This document shows, one piece after another, positions 1 through 8,712 of a stretch of DNA of 43,208 bases. A program made the position numbers and the translations under genes. Position 1 is the stretch's first letter, and the number at the start of each line of letters is the position of its first letter. The stretch is from positions 1 through 43,208 of the forward strand of contig CAIYLH010000002.1 in NCBI GenBank assembly GCA_903927005.1. The letters run 5' to 3'. The stretch comes from an uncultured Pseudomonadota bacterium (GTDB lineage Bacteria; Pseudomonadota; Gammaproteobacteria; Steroidobacterales; Steroidobacteraceae). A model generated the notes under the pieces. It was not told the origin of the DNA. It did no database searches and worked only from the letters and a program-made list of their open reading frames with translations.

Positions 1-117
1 CCGCGTAACACTCCAACAAATCCTGCCGTCGCCTCCGACGTGCGCCCCATCGCGATCAGGTTAGGTGGAGGAGTTTGCCCCGGCCACGGGTGGAGGAAGT
101 CGAAGTAGCCGCCGGGG

Positions 118-402
118 GTGATGAATTTCTTCCACGATTACTTCCTGTCTGAGTGGGAGGCCCCTAGGCACTATTGCGCGAATGAAACAATCGAGCCACG
201 CGGCACTGGATTTCACTCATTTTGCTACTTTCACGAAACCCTGTCTCGAAACAACGAATCCGTGGTCGGATGGGGGACGTTTGAAGACCAGTTTGCTCTT
301 GAGGATGGGCGCTGGAAAATTTCTCAACGCTCCGTGACTATTCTTGCGCTAACACCTGCCACGCGAGGCTGGGCGATGGACGACAAGATAATGGCATTCT
401 GA
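118..402 (+). CDS. SnoaL-like / NTF2-fold protein, C-terminal part only
   Basis: The 94 residues match the second half of SnoaL-like (NTF2-fold) small enzymes: a helix ending in a WEAPRHY stretch, then beta strands, a GRWKISQRSV strand that resembles the usual GxWkIxxR ending, and a TPATRGWAMD tail. Family members are normally about 130-150 residues, and the N-terminal helices with the usual catalytic Tyr/Asp are absent. An in-frame TAG at 106-108 blocks extension upstream. GTG at 118 or ATG at 121 are the only starts, and neither has a good Shine-Dalgarno sequence. Upstream, the other frame reads a Gly-rich stretch up to a TGA at 119, so a frameshift or decayed 5' end is possible. It stops 3 bp before the acyl-CoA synthetase and is probably its operon partner. 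Function unknown; such proteins often act as isomerases or dehydratases beside SDRs. Confidence 0.55.
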   Translation: MMNFFHDYFLSEWEAPRHYCANETIEPRGTGFHSFCYFHETLSRNNESVVGWGTFEDQFALEDGRWKISQRSVTILALTPATRGWAMDDKIMAF

Positions 403-405
403 GAT

Positions 406-1983
406 ATGACCCAGATTCTTCGAAGTTGGGGTCGACTCACTATCGTGGATCTACTCCGGGACTCGGCTCGCGACATCCCGAACACAGTGTTCATGCGCTT
501 TGGGCAACAGAGCTTCAGCTACAAGGAGGCCGAAGAAGCGTCGAGAGAATTCTCCGAGTCCCTTTTCGCGTCCGGAGTACAACCGGGAAGCTTCGTGGCG
601 ATCGCGATTGGCAATAAGCCCTCCTTTATAGTTGCATTTTTGGGGATCTTGCGTAGCGCTTGCACTGCTGTTCCGCTGAATACTTCCTATAAAGCAGATG
701 AGTATCTGTACGCTCTCGAACATTCAAGCTGCACAGCAATCGTAATAGATCGGGACTTCGCGCCCATCGTGGAAGATGCTCGCAAACATACGCGCTCCTT
801 CATACAACTGATCGTCGCAGATGACGATGACCCTCTTCGTTTCCATCATTCGTTCGCGAATGCTGACGCTGCTTGCTACCAGAAGTGCAGTACGCGCATC
901 AGCTCCGAGGATCTCGCAGGCATTTTTTATACATCCGGTACGACTGCGAGGCCGAAAGGCGTAATGATCACCCATGGGAATCTGATGTATTCGGCTGAGG
1001 TCACCATCCGTTGTCTCGGACTTTCCGACCAGGACGTGCCCGCGCTGGCTTTCCCCCTTTTCCACGTTAACTCACTGTTTTATGGAGTTATCACGTCCTT
1101 GGTACTAGGCGGCACTATCGGCCTGCTACCGGGCTTCTCTATATCGCGCTATTGGTCCCAAATTAGCGAAGTCGGAGCAACCTGGACACCCGGCATTACC
1201 GGGCCGCTGATGCGACTCCTCCTGCGCCAGGACAAATCGGCCGCTGACCGGCAGCACCAACTCCGATTCGCGGTTGGAGGGTCATTCCTAAGCCTGGAAG
1301 AGGTAGAGGCCTTTTACGAGCGTTTCGGTGTTGCGTTGCAGCCCGGATGGAGCATGACCGAGACGGTGAGCCTCGGAACGCTGCACCCTCGCTTGCGCAA
1401 CAGCCCAGTGCCATCAACGTCGGCAATAGGATTTCCGACACTTGGCCAGGAAATACGCCTCGTGCGCAACGACGGATCTGACGTCGAACCTGGCGAGCCA
1501 GGAGAGATACTTTATAGATCACCAAGCGTGTTCGCCGGCTATCTTAACGATCAGGAAGCGACCCGCAACGCATTTACGCCCGACGGCTGGCTTCGCACTG
1601 GCGATCTAGGACGTATGGACGAATTTGGATATCTGAGCTTCGTTGATAGAAAAAAGGACATGATCAAGACACGCGGTGAGAACGTTGCGGCTGCAGAGGT
1701 CGAGCGCGTTCTAAACGAGCACCGAGGCGTAATTGAGTCGGCCGTCATTGGCGTGCGCTCCGAAGACGGGCTCGTCGGCGAAGTAGTCGAAGCTTACGTG
1801 GTCAAGTCAAAGGACGTGCCAGTTGACGCCGAGGACCTTCAGCGATGGACAGCCACAAAGCTTGCCGATTTTAAGGTCCCGCACGCCATTCACTTCGTCG
1901 ACGCACTACCGAAGACACCACTTGGAAAAATTCAGCGTCAGCAGTTGCGGGCAAATCGTGTGGCTTCGGTGTCCAGCGATTAA
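406..1983 (+). CDS. AMP-dependent acyl-CoA synthetase (class I adenylate-forming)
   Basis: A 525-residue ANL-superfamily ligase that activates a carboxylic acid to acyl-AMP and then acyl-CoA. All core motifs are visible: the P-loop TSGTTARPKG (176-185), GWSMTET (314-320), the ribose-binding Asp in TGDLG (D400), the hinge region DRKKDMIKTRGENV (about 414-427), and the C-terminal catalytic Lys in PKTPLGKIQR (K508). Length is normal for medium/long-chain fatty acyl-CoA, crotonobetaine or aromatic-acid ligases, and the substrate cannot be read from sequence. The ATG lies 3 bp after the SnoaL-like fragment, suggesting one transcript. Base composition is visibly less GC-rich than in genes further right. 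Most likely a catabolic acyl-CoA ligase working with the neighbouring SDR (2268-3014), though 284 bp separate them. Confidence 0.9.
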   Translation: MTQILRSWGRLTIVDLLRDSARDIPNTVFMRFGQQSFSYKEAEEASREFSESLFASGVQPGSFVAIAIGNKPSFIVAFLGILRSACTAVPLNTSYKADEYLYALEHSSCTAIVIDRDFAPIVEDARKHTRSFIQLIVADDDDPLRFHHSFANADAACYQKCSTRISSEDLAGIFYTSGTTARPKGVMITHGNLMYSAEVTIRCLGLSDQDVPALAFPLFHVNSLFYGVITSLVLGGTIGLLPGFSISRYWSQISEVGATWTPGITGPLMRLLLRQDKSAADRQHQLRFAVGGSFLSLEEVEAFYERFGVALQPGWSMTETVSLGTLHPRLRNSPVPSTSAIGFPTLGQEIRLVRNDGSDVEPGEPGEILYRSPSVFAGYLNDQEATRNAFTPDGWLRTGDLGRMDEFGYLSFVDRKKDMIKTRGENVAAAEVERVLNEHRGVIESAVIGVRSEDGLVGEVVEAYVVKSKDVPVDAEDLQRWTATKLADFKVPHAIHFVDALPKTPLGKIQRQQLRANRVASVSSD

Positions 1984-2267
1984 GAGCCCGCCGAGACACT
2001 AGTTGCGCACGATCTCTCGTCCCGTTGATCTGGTTGTTGCACAAGCAACGGTTTTACCCTCTGCACTATGCGCGCTCGGCGCGGCAACAGAGCAGTTTTC
2101 CCTGACGTGATACGTCTACCAGTTCCTCCAATGAGCGGCAAATTTTGTAGTCAAACGACGTCGAATTGCGTCGGAATGAACAACACTGCCACAATGCTTT
2201 TGGTCCGGCTTCGCCGGCAAGGCTTGCCTTTCTGGAATCGCCGAATAGCATGATCAAGTGGTGAAGC

Positions 2268-3014
2268 ATGAATAAGCGCGTGGCACTGGTTACTGGCGGC
2301 GGCCGGGGAATTGGCAGAGAGGCTGCGCTACTTCTTACTGCAGCTGGCGTTCAGGTGATGGTGGTCGCGCGTAGCGAGTCGGAACTCGCCTCCGTCGGTC
2401 TCGAATACGTCGTCGCTGATCTGGGCACGACGGAGGGCTGCGCCTTCGCTGTTTCTGAAACGGAACGGCGACTGGGACCGGTGGATATCCTGGTCGTGAA
2501 CCACGGCATCGGCTCAGCTCACGAGAAACTTATTTGGGAGCAGGACCCCGCCGTTTGGCGCGAAACGATGCGCGTCAATCTGGACGGACCCTTCGAGCTC
2601 GCAAGACTGACCGTAGGCGGAATGTGTAAGCGCGGCTTCGGGCGGCTGGTGTTCACCAGCTCAACCGCTGGCGAAAAGGCCGAGCGCTGCGGCAGTGCTT
2701 ACACCGCCTCAAAGCACGGAGTAATAGGCCTCGCGCGGGCAGTTGCCCAGGACGCGGGCCCGTTTGGAGTCACATCAAACGCCGTCCTGCCCGGCTGGGT
2801 GAAAACGGCGATGGCTGAACGCTCTGCAAAGACGGAAGCCGAACGCCGCGGGGTCAGCGTGGAAAAGGTCTGGGAAGAGCGAGCGTCGATCTACCCGCAG
2901 AAACGCGTGCTGCAGCCACAGGAGGTGGCGCAAGTGATCGCGTTCCTTTGCAGCGACGCTGCCGGCGGCGTGAACGGCGAGGCGGTCACCGTCGCCCTGG
3001 GCGGGGTCTGGTAG
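2268..3014 (+). CDS. SDR-family oxidoreductase
   Basis: A 248-residue classical short-chain dehydrogenase/reductase. Visible are the cofactor loop TGGGRGIG (9-16), an NHG in place of the usual NNAG (78-80), N104, the catalytic Ser in the FTSST stretch (about 130-133) and YxxxK as Y145-K149. An Arg (R35) after the second strand, with no Asp at its end, favours NADP(H), but this is inference. It ends in an ALGGVW tail like many FabG-type proteins. Substrate unknown; the nearby acyl-CoA ligase and SnoaL fragment suggest a hydroxy- or keto-acyl intermediate. The 284 bp upstream (1984-2267) hold no convincing gene, only a weak 5-bp hairpin near 2036-2049. Confidence 0.9.
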   Translation: MNKRVALVTGGGRGIGREAALLLTAAGVQVMVVARSESELASVGLEYVVADLGTTEGCAFAVSETERRLGPVDILVVNHGIGSAHEKLIWEQDPAVWRETMRVNLDGPFELARLTVGGMCKRGFGRLVFTSSTAGEKAERCGSAYTASKHGVIGLARAVAQDAGPFGVTSNAVLPGWVKTAMAERSAKTEAERRGVSVEKVWEERASIYPQKRVLQPQEVAQVIAFLCSDAAGGVNGEAVTVALGGVW

Positions 3015-3071
3015 ATTGCTTAGGCTGTCGCAGCCACTGCCTAACCGCCGCAGAGTCGCTATGCGGCCGCC

Positions 3072-4112
3072 TCAGCGCGCCACCCTAGGAAGCTTGGCCG
3101 GATCGATACGCAGCACACCGACATGCTCATCGATCAGCCAAAGCGACCCAAATCCAGCGCGTAGCGTGTCGAGCTCGTGGCCGCCGACGACCTGAACCCG
3201 GGCGGTATTGGTCTTCGGATCTACCAACGAAATCGGCGTGCCTTCGGCCGACACCCAAAGCGTGGTGTCGTCGATGGCCAGATCGCCACCCCGCCCTGGC
3301 ACTTTGAGCGCGAGAGTGGCTATCACACGGCTCGTCTGCGGATCGATGCGGGCAAGGCTGCCGTCTGATTGGCTTAACGTCCAGACGCTACCAAAGCCGC
3401 TGACCATGAACCGCGGCTGGGCGTGCACCGGAATACGCGCGACGATGCTGTTCGTCACCGGATCGACGCGAACAACCAGCCCGGACCCGCTGCTGGTGAC
3501 CCAGATGGCACCGAACGCAGCCACGACGGCGTGGGATTGCGAGGGGATCTTGATCTGCGCAGTGGTGCGGCCGGTCTGCACGTTCATCCGAACGAGCGTT
3601 CCTGCGTCGGTCCCGCCACGATCGCTGACGAACCAGACACTGTCCTGCGTCACCGCTATCGAGCCCTCGGAGTCATCGCTGACATCCATCGGCATCTTGC
3701 GTGCGACCACATTGCGGATCGGATCAATCTGCGTCAGGGAATGTTCTTTGACGTCCGGGATCCAAATCGATCCTGCCGCGGCCGTCACGCCCAACTCCGC
3801 ATCCGGGCCCACCGGGATCTTCGCAATGACCTTATTTGTGGACGGATCGATGCGATAGACGGCCTGGCTGGTCGACTTCGAGATCCACACCGACCCGAAC
3901 CCTATCCCGAGCCAACCGGGACCTGCCGGTACGTCGACGCGCGCGTCGACCGGCACCGCCGCCAGCGGCACCCGCGGTACGAGCGGCGCGTGAGTGGCGT
4001 CACTGGCAAGCACCTCGGCGCCTGCCGCGATCATCGCCAGACCGAGCAGTGCGGCGCTTAACCACCGAATCGCTACCGCGCGCCACATCGGTGCGTCTCG
4101 AAAACTAGTCAT
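3072..4112 (-). CDS. Secreted beta-propeller protein (YVTN / virginiamycin B lyase-like repeats)
   Basis: Periplasmic beta-propeller built from about 40-residue repeats of the type GFGSVWIS...VYRIDPSTNKVIAKIPVG, seen at least six times. From the ATG at 4112 (GGAG 5 bp upstream) the protein has 346 residues and begins with a signal peptide (Arg-containing n-region, then LSAALLGLAMIAAGAEVLA). A further in-frame start at 4136 exists but lacks a ribosome site. It follows the PQQ dehydrogenase by 33 bp on the same strand, so the two are probably co-transcribed. Virginiamycin B lyase shares this repeat fold, but no lyase residues can be assigned here. A scaffold, binding protein or accessory subunit for the dehydrogenase is equally possible. 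It converges with the SDR at 3014. Confidence 0.75.
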   Translation of the reverse strand: MTSFRDAPMWRAVAIRWLSAALLGLAMIAAGAEVLASDATHAPLVPRVPLAAVPVDARVDVPAGPGWLGIGFGSVWISKSTSQAVYRIDPSTNKVIAKIPVGPDAELGVTAAAGSIWIPDVKEHSLTQIDPIRNVVARKMPMDVSDDSEGSIAVTQDSVWFVSDRGGTDAGTLVRMNVQTGRTTAQIKIPSQSHAVVAAFGAIWVTSSGSGLVVRVDPVTNSIVARIPVHAQPRFMVSGFGSVWTLSQSDGSLARIDPQTSRVIATLALKVPGRGGDLAIDDTTLWVSAEGTPISLVDPKTNTARVQVVGGHELDTLRAGFGSLWLIDEHVGVLRIDPAKLPRVAR

Positions 4113-4145
4113 GTCCGCTCCAGCGTTTAATTCCAATACAGGCCA

Positions 4146-6368
4146 CTACTTTGAACCCGATTCTTTCAGCTGCCATGCCTTGTCGATCACATAGGCATGC
4201 ACCGCATTGGCGTCACTCGGCGACAATACATCATCAAAACTGCCCATGCCTTTGGCCCTATAGGCGCCACCGAGCACGATAGAGTCGAACATCGCGTGCG
4301 TCTTTGGATCGAGCCGCCGCAGGTCCGGCAGCACGCTGCGGCCAAAGACGTGGCAACGCGCGCAATAGCGAGAATACAAGACCTCGCCCTGCGACAGCTC
4401 CGCGGCCGACGCTGCGCGAGCAGGCGGCGCCGGCGGCCGGGGCTCGGCGGCCGGTGGCGGCAACGGCGGCGGTACGCCGTCCAGTTTAAGGACGATGATC
4501 CGCCCATCATTGCCGTAACGATAGGCCGCCGAGGCATGATCGAGCTCGTCACCGACGATGATCGCCCCGCCGCCGTAGCCCGCCATGATCGCCACGTACT
4601 GCACGCCCCCGACCTTGTAGGTGATCGGCGCGGCCATCATCGAGCTGCCGAGGTTGATGTGCGCAAGCTGCTTGCCGGTGTCGCTGGCATAACCGTTCAG
4701 GTAGCCGTTTGCGTCGCCCTGGAACACGAGCCCGCCAGCGGTTGCAAGGACGCCTCCGTCCCAGGAGGAAGCCGTCGGCGCCTCCCACTTGATCTTATGC
4801 TCTGCCACGCTCCACGCGCGCAGCACGCCGCGCGAGTGTGTGTCCGTGTTCTTGCCCTTCACAAGCTTCGACAGCGGCGGCAGCTGGCCATACAGGCCCT
4901 TGAGGGCGGCCGGGTCGTAGTCCTCCACCGAGATTGCAGGCGTCGAATACTGCCCCTCCACCAGACCGGCGCGCCGTTTGCTGGTCTCGACGATGACGTT
5001 GCCCGCTTCGATCACTGGAATAAACGTCAGCCCGCGGCTGGCATCAAAGGCCATCGGCTGCCAGTTGTGCGCGCCTGACTCGGAGGGAAAGACCAGCGCC
5101 GGCTCATGATCATAGTCAGCGCTGGGGTCCGCGATCGAACGCCCCTTCGCGTCCAGCCCTCGCGTCCAGCTGACGTAGGCGTAGTTCTGCGCCGACAGCA
5201 ACTCGCCAGTCTGCCGGTCCAGCACGTAGTAGTAGCCGTTCTTGGCCGCCTGCATGATGACCTGCCGACGTTGACCAGCAAGGTCGAGGTCTGCGAGCAC
5301 GAACTTCTGCGTACTGTCGTAATCCCACCGGTCACCGGGCACCGTCTGGTAGTACCAAGCCATCACGCCACTGTCGGCGCGGATCGCGATGATCGATGCG
5401 GCGTACAGCTCATCGCCGCCATGGCGCCCATCCAGATGACTGTTGTAGGGACCGGCGTTGGCCGTCCCGATGTAGACCAGACCGAGCTTCGGGTCATAGG
5501 ACATGCCGTCCCAGACGTTACCGCCGATGCCGGCAGTCCACGGATGCCGCGGATCCCAGCTCGACACCGCCGACTCCAGATGGGGAGCTTCCTGCGGCCC
5601 TTCCTGCGGATCGTGGGGAACAGTAAAAAAACGCCAGCGCTGGGCACCGGTCTTCAGGTCGTAGGCAGTGACGTAGCCACGGGCACCGGCGAAGTCGCCG
5701 CCGCCGTTGCCGACGATGATCTTGTCGCCCGCCAGGACCGGCGCACCAGTCAGCGTGAAGGGCTTGCGGGCAGCCCTGCCGATCAGCGTATCGATCTTCC
5801 AGATCAGCTTGCCGGTCGAGGCATCGAGCGCATGCAGCCAGCCATCGAGCGCACCAACGTAGATGCGCCCCTCGAACGCGACGATGCCGCGATTGACCGC
5901 ATCACAGCACGCGTAGCGGCCCCATTGACCGTCGATCTGCGGGTCGTACTTCCAAAGCTCCGCCCCAGTGACAGCATCAAGGGCGTACACCCGGCCAAAG
6001 TTACTCGACGCGTACATGACCCCATCGATCACCAGCGGGGTCGCCTCCAGGCCGCGGTTGGTGCCGAGCCGATACTGCCAGGCGAAGCCAAGTCGCCCGA
6101 CGTTGTCGACGTTCACATCCTGCAATGGCGAGAAGTAGCTGCCATTCGCGTCCCGGCCCGCCGCCAGCCAGTTGTTAGGCTCGGTCGGCGCCGCTGCGAG
6201 CCGGGCGACATCCACCGCCGCGGCAGGACGCAACGCGGCCGTCGCAGCCTGCCGCTTCGCGCAGGCCGCCAAGCCGGTTCCTAGCGCCGCCACGGCCAGC
6301 AGGAACAGCGTCAGCCGCCAGCGGCTCGTTGACGTCCGACTGGAGAAGTTCTTTGTCAGGATGTGCAC
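4146..6368 (-). CDS. PQQ-dependent quinohemoprotein alcohol dehydrogenase (lipoprotein, DYD signature)
   Basis: Periplasmic type-II quinohemoprotein: an eight-bladed PQQ propeller followed by a cytochrome c domain. I start it at GTG 6368 (GGGGAG upstream); the protein then has 740 residues and a lipobox LAAC after a hydrophobic stretch, so it is probably lipid-anchored. Seen in order: adjacent cysteines C154-C155 (the PQQ-ADH vicinal disulfide), GNGGGDFAGARGYV with Asp where the metal-ligand Glu usually sits, WDYDSTQ with catalytic D349 and an extra Asp D351, KNGYYYVLDR, a Pro/Ala-rich linker (PPPLPPPAAEPRPPAPPARA), heme-binding CARCH (669-673) and a candidate Met ligand M708 in KGMGSF. Asp two residues after the catalytic Asp is the signature of lanthanide-dependent enzymes such as XoxF and PedH. 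It oxidises a primary or secondary alcohol to aldehyde or ketone and passes electrons to the cytochrome chain. The substrate is not predictable. Confidence 0.92.
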   Translation of the reverse strand: MHILTKNFSSRTSTSRWRLTLFLLAVAALGTGLAACAKRQAATAALRPAAAVDVARLAAAPTEPNNWLAAGRDANGSYFSPLQDVNVDNVGRLGFAWQYRLGTNRGLEATPLVIDGVMYASSNFGRVYALDAVTGAELWKYDPQIDGQWGRYACCDAVNRGIVAFEGRIYVGALDGWLHALDASTGKLIWKIDTLIGRAARKPFTLTGAPVLAGDKIIVGNGGGDFAGARGYVTAYDLKTGAQRWRFFTVPHDPQEGPQEAPHLESAVSSWDPRHPWTAGIGGNVWDGMSYDPKLGLVYIGTANAGPYNSHLDGRHGGDELYAASIIAIRADSGVMAWYYQTVPGDRWDYDSTQKFVLADLDLAGQRRQVIMQAAKNGYYYVLDRQTGELLSAQNYAYVSWTRGLDAKGRSIADPSADYDHEPALVFPSESGAHNWQPMAFDASRGLTFIPVIEAGNVIVETSKRRAGLVEGQYSTPAISVEDYDPAALKGLYGQLPPLSKLVKGKNTDTHSRGVLRAWSVAEHKIKWEAPTASSWDGGVLATAGGLVFQGDANGYLNGYASDTGKQLAHINLGSSMMAAPITYKVGGVQYVAIMAGYGGGAIIVGDELDHASAAYRYGNDGRIIVLKLDGVPPPLPPPAAEPRPPAPPARAASAAELSQGEVLYSRYCARCHVFGRSVLPDLRRLDPKTHAMFDSIVLGGAYRAKGMGSFDDVLSPSDANAVHAYVIDKAWQLKESGSK

Positions 6369-6554
6369 GGCTTCCAAACTCCCCGGTATACGAAAGGCCC
6401 TTCGATTTGAGTCGGTCCTTCCCCTTGGCGGACGGCCCGACCCCCGACTCGTCCGCAGGCCAGGGCCCGCCCGGGATCGCCGGCGCGCAGTTCGGACCAG
6501 ACGGGCCCTATGTTTCACCATTTCGGGGAAAGTTATCTGGTCTAAAGTACGCCC

Positions 6555-7346
6555 ATGAAAAGCCCACTACGTTCGTTGCCCCCTGCGCTTTTGACGCTGC
6601 TGCTGGTCAGCGCGGCCCTGCTCGTAGCCGCCTGCCGCACTACGACCGAGCGCTCCGCCGGGAACAATCCGGGGCCAGCGGCGGCGTTCTTTCACCTGAC
6701 TCCGCTGCGGCCGGTGACCGAACTGCTGCCGATCGCGCTCGCGGCCAGCCCACCGCGGGAGCAGGGCGACTTCCGCCCGCCTGAGCTTGCGGAACTGGCC
6801 TTACTGGATCCGACCATCAAGCTCGACATCCGTTATGCGACAGAGCGAAATTTTCTCAGCACCCCGCTCTACAGTCAGGGACGGGCGTTCCTGCAGCGGC
6901 CCGCCGCCGAGGCGCTGGTCCGAGTACAGCACGCGCTGGCCCGGGAAGGCTACGGCCTGCTGATCCACGACGCCTATCGGCCGTGGTACGTGACCAAGAT
7001 CTTCTGGGATGCCACGACGCCGGAAAACCATAAGTTCGTTGCGGACCCCTCAACCGGCTCGCGCCACAACCGCGGCTGCGCGGTGGACCTGACGCTGTAC
7101 GACCTCAGGACCGGCGCACCCATACCAATGCCGAGCCTGTACGACGAAATGAGCGATCGCGCGTATCCCACCTATAGCGGCGGCTCCGATGTACTGCGCC
7201 GGAACCGCGAGCTGCTGCGCCAGCACATGGAAGCTGAAGGCTTTGCCGTCTACGAGTTTGAGTGGTGGCATTTCGATTACCGCGACTGGAAGTCCTACGC
7301 AATCCAGAACGTGCGCTTCGAGGACATCGCCGCGGCGGCAAAGTAG
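6555..7346 (+). CDS. VanX-like D-alanyl-D-alanine dipeptidase (lipoprotein)
   Basis: A 263-residue M15D-type zinc dipeptidase that cleaves D-Ala-D-Ala or related muropeptide-derived dipeptides. Zinc ligands by motif are H171 and D178 in SRHNRGCAVD and H239 in EWWHFDY, with catalytic E236; R142 in the AYRPW motif matches the substrate-binding Arg of VanX. The N-terminus has a hydrophobic stretch ending in LVAAC (C27), a lipobox, so the enzyme is likely anchored in the periplasm. That fits a role in peptidoglycan peptide salvage rather than vancomycin resistance, since no vanHA or ligase genes are nearby. It diverges from the PQQ dehydrogenase across a 186-bp gap. Confidence 0.9.
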   Translation: MKSPLRSLPPALLTLLLVSAALLVAACRTTTERSAGNNPGPAAAFFHLTPLRPVTELLPIALAASPPREQGDFRPPELAELALLDPTIKLDIRYATERNFLSTPLYSQGRAFLQRPAAEALVRVQHALAREGYGLLIHDAYRPWYVTKIFWDATTPENHKFVADPSTGSRHNRGCAVDLTLYDLRTGAPIPMPSLYDEMSDRAYPTYSGGSDVLRRNRELLRQHMEAEGFAVYEFEWWHFDYRDWKSYAIQNVRFEDIAAAAK

Positions 7347-7472
7347 CCGCTGGGGTCGTGCGGCAGGAACGGGTGCCCGCCGGCGGCAGCCGTTGACTCC
7401 ATTCGCAAACCCCGCATTGTGGCCCCGCCCCTGCAGCCGTAGCGTTGGAGCCTTCATCACGAGGGCATCGCC

Positions 7473-7619
7473 ATGGAAGCGCTTAGAGTTCTCTTTACCT
7501 CCGGTGCAGGCCTGCTCACCATCGCCATCATCGCGTTCCTGATCGCGATGGGCGTCTATTTGCAGCGGCGCATCACCAAGCTGATGAATGACAAGCCCGG
7601 CAAGGAAGGCTGGAACTAA
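7473..7619 (+). CDS. DUF3149-type single-pass small membrane protein
   Basis: A 48-residue ORF starting MEALRVLFTSGAG, with one transmembrane helix (about residues 12-30, LLTIAIIAFLIAMGVYL) and a short basic cytoplasmic tail containing MNDKPGKEGW. Length, MEALxxLFTS start and MN-containing tail match my memory of the DUF3149 family, short proteins of unknown function found in Proteobacteria. It sits between the VanX-like gene and the methyltransferase. No function can be assigned. Confidence 0.75.
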   Translation: MEALRVLFTSGAGLLTIAIIAFLIAMGVYLQRRITKLMNDKPGKEGWN

Positions 7620-7755
7620 GCCTCGCCGGCCCCGGCGGCGGCCGCCTCCCCTCCCACTACCGAGCAGAGGGGAGTCCTGCGGCATTCGGCCCGGAGGGAC
7701 CATCAACCCGCTACTCTGGACGATCGGCAACCCTGTTGAGCCCCATGGAGCGACC

Positions 7756-8610
7756 TTGACTGCAGCCGATCCCCACAACGCCAGTCAGACCGAGTACTGG
7801 AATGCCTCTGCTGGCCTCACCTGGGCCCGTCACCATGACGCCCTGGACCAGCAGATAGCGCCGCTGGGACAGGCAGCAATTCGAAGGCTCGCGCCAGCAT
7901 CGGGCGAGCGCGTGCTGGACGTCGGCTGCGGCTGCGGCCACACGACGCTGGAACTCGCCGCACAGATAGGCCCCGGTGGGGGGGTCGTCGGAATCGATAT
8001 TTCCGTCCCGATGCTGGAAGTTGCCCGCAGCCGCCAATCGGGCGCCAACAGCGCCCGCGTTGAATTCCTTGAGCTTGATGCGCAGATTGGCGAGCTCGGC
8101 CACGCCTCCTTCGATGCAATCTACTCCCGCTTCGGCGTCATGTTCTTCAGCGATCCGGTCGCCGCCTTCACCCGTCTGCGCGCCGCACTGAAGCCCGGTG
8201 GCCGCCTCGCTTTCGTCTGCTGGCGCCCGATCGAGGAAAATCCTTGGATAGCGGAGCCGATGAAGGCGGCGCGCCCCTTCCTGCCGCCACGGCCGCCGAC
8301 GGACCCGACCGCTCCGGGCCCCTTTGCGTTCGCGGACGCCGGTCGCGTCCGCAGCATCCTCGAGCAGGCTGGCTTCGAGGCAATCGATATTGCCCGCTTC
8401 GACGTGCCGATCGGCGGCGGAACGCTGGAGGAGACGCTGGAGCTTTCGCTGCGGCTTGGGCCGCTTGGCCTCGCCCTCCGCGAACAGCCCGAGCTCGCCT
8501 CGCAGGTCGCCGCTGCGGTGCGCGCGGCCTTGTCCGCCTACGTCACCGCCGACGGCGTACTGATGGCTGCAGCGGTCTGGATCGTCCACGGCATCAGGCC
8601 GACGAGGTAG
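7756..8610 (+). CDS. Class I SAM-dependent methyltransferase
   Basis: Motif I VLDVGCGCGHTTLELA, an acidic strand end VVGIDIS, and the FDAIYSRFGVMFFSD and LKPGGRLAFVCW strands identify a Rossmann-fold methyltransferase of the Methyltransf_11/25 type. I choose TTG 7756, which has GGAG 5 bp upstream and gives 284 residues. The open frame runs back to 7588, but that part is Pro/Arg-rich and overlaps DUF3149. The N-terminal NASQTEYWN stretch is common in ubiquinone/tocopherol-type and small-molecule methyltransferases. Substrate unknown. The Nudix gene follows in the same direction, so the two may be co-transcribed. Confidence 0.88.
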   Translation: MTAADPHNASQTEYWNASAGLTWARHHDALDQQIAPLGQAAIRRLAPASGERVLDVGCGCGHTTLELAAQIGPGGGVVGIDISVPMLEVARSRQSGANSARVEFLELDAQIGELGHASFDAIYSRFGVMFFSDPVAAFTRLRAALKPGGRLAFVCWRPIEENPWIAEPMKAARPFLPPRPPTDPTAPGPFAFADAGRVRSILEQAGFEAIDIARFDVPIGGGTLEETLELSLRLGPLGLALREQPELASQVAAAVRAALSAYVTADGVLMAAAVWIVHGIRPTR

Positions 8611-8712
8611 ACCCGGCCGGCCATTGTGGTGCGCGGCTGGACGACACGCGCGTACCGCTGCGCCGGTGAAACGTCTACCCTGCCCTCTACGCCGCAATGC
8701 AGAGAGCTGGCC

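Noticed and set aside
2036-2049. GTTGC-ACAA-GCAAC hairpin followed by GGTTTTA as a terminator for the acyl-CoA synthetase
   Set aside because: Only 5 bp of stem and a short T-run; too weak to call.
3020-3044. Small inverted repeats (GGCTG/CAGCC and TTAGGC/GCCTAA) between the SDR and the beta-propeller gene
   Set aside because: Short and without T-runs; cannot be told from chance.
5106-6284. Long plus-strand open frame opposite the PQQ dehydrogenase
   Set aside because: Antisense to a clear gene, with no domain pattern or ribosome site.
6555-7346. Vancomycin-resistance vanX
   Set aside because: No vanH, vanA or vanRS genes nearby and a lipoprotein signal; a peptidoglycan-salvage dipeptidase is more likely.
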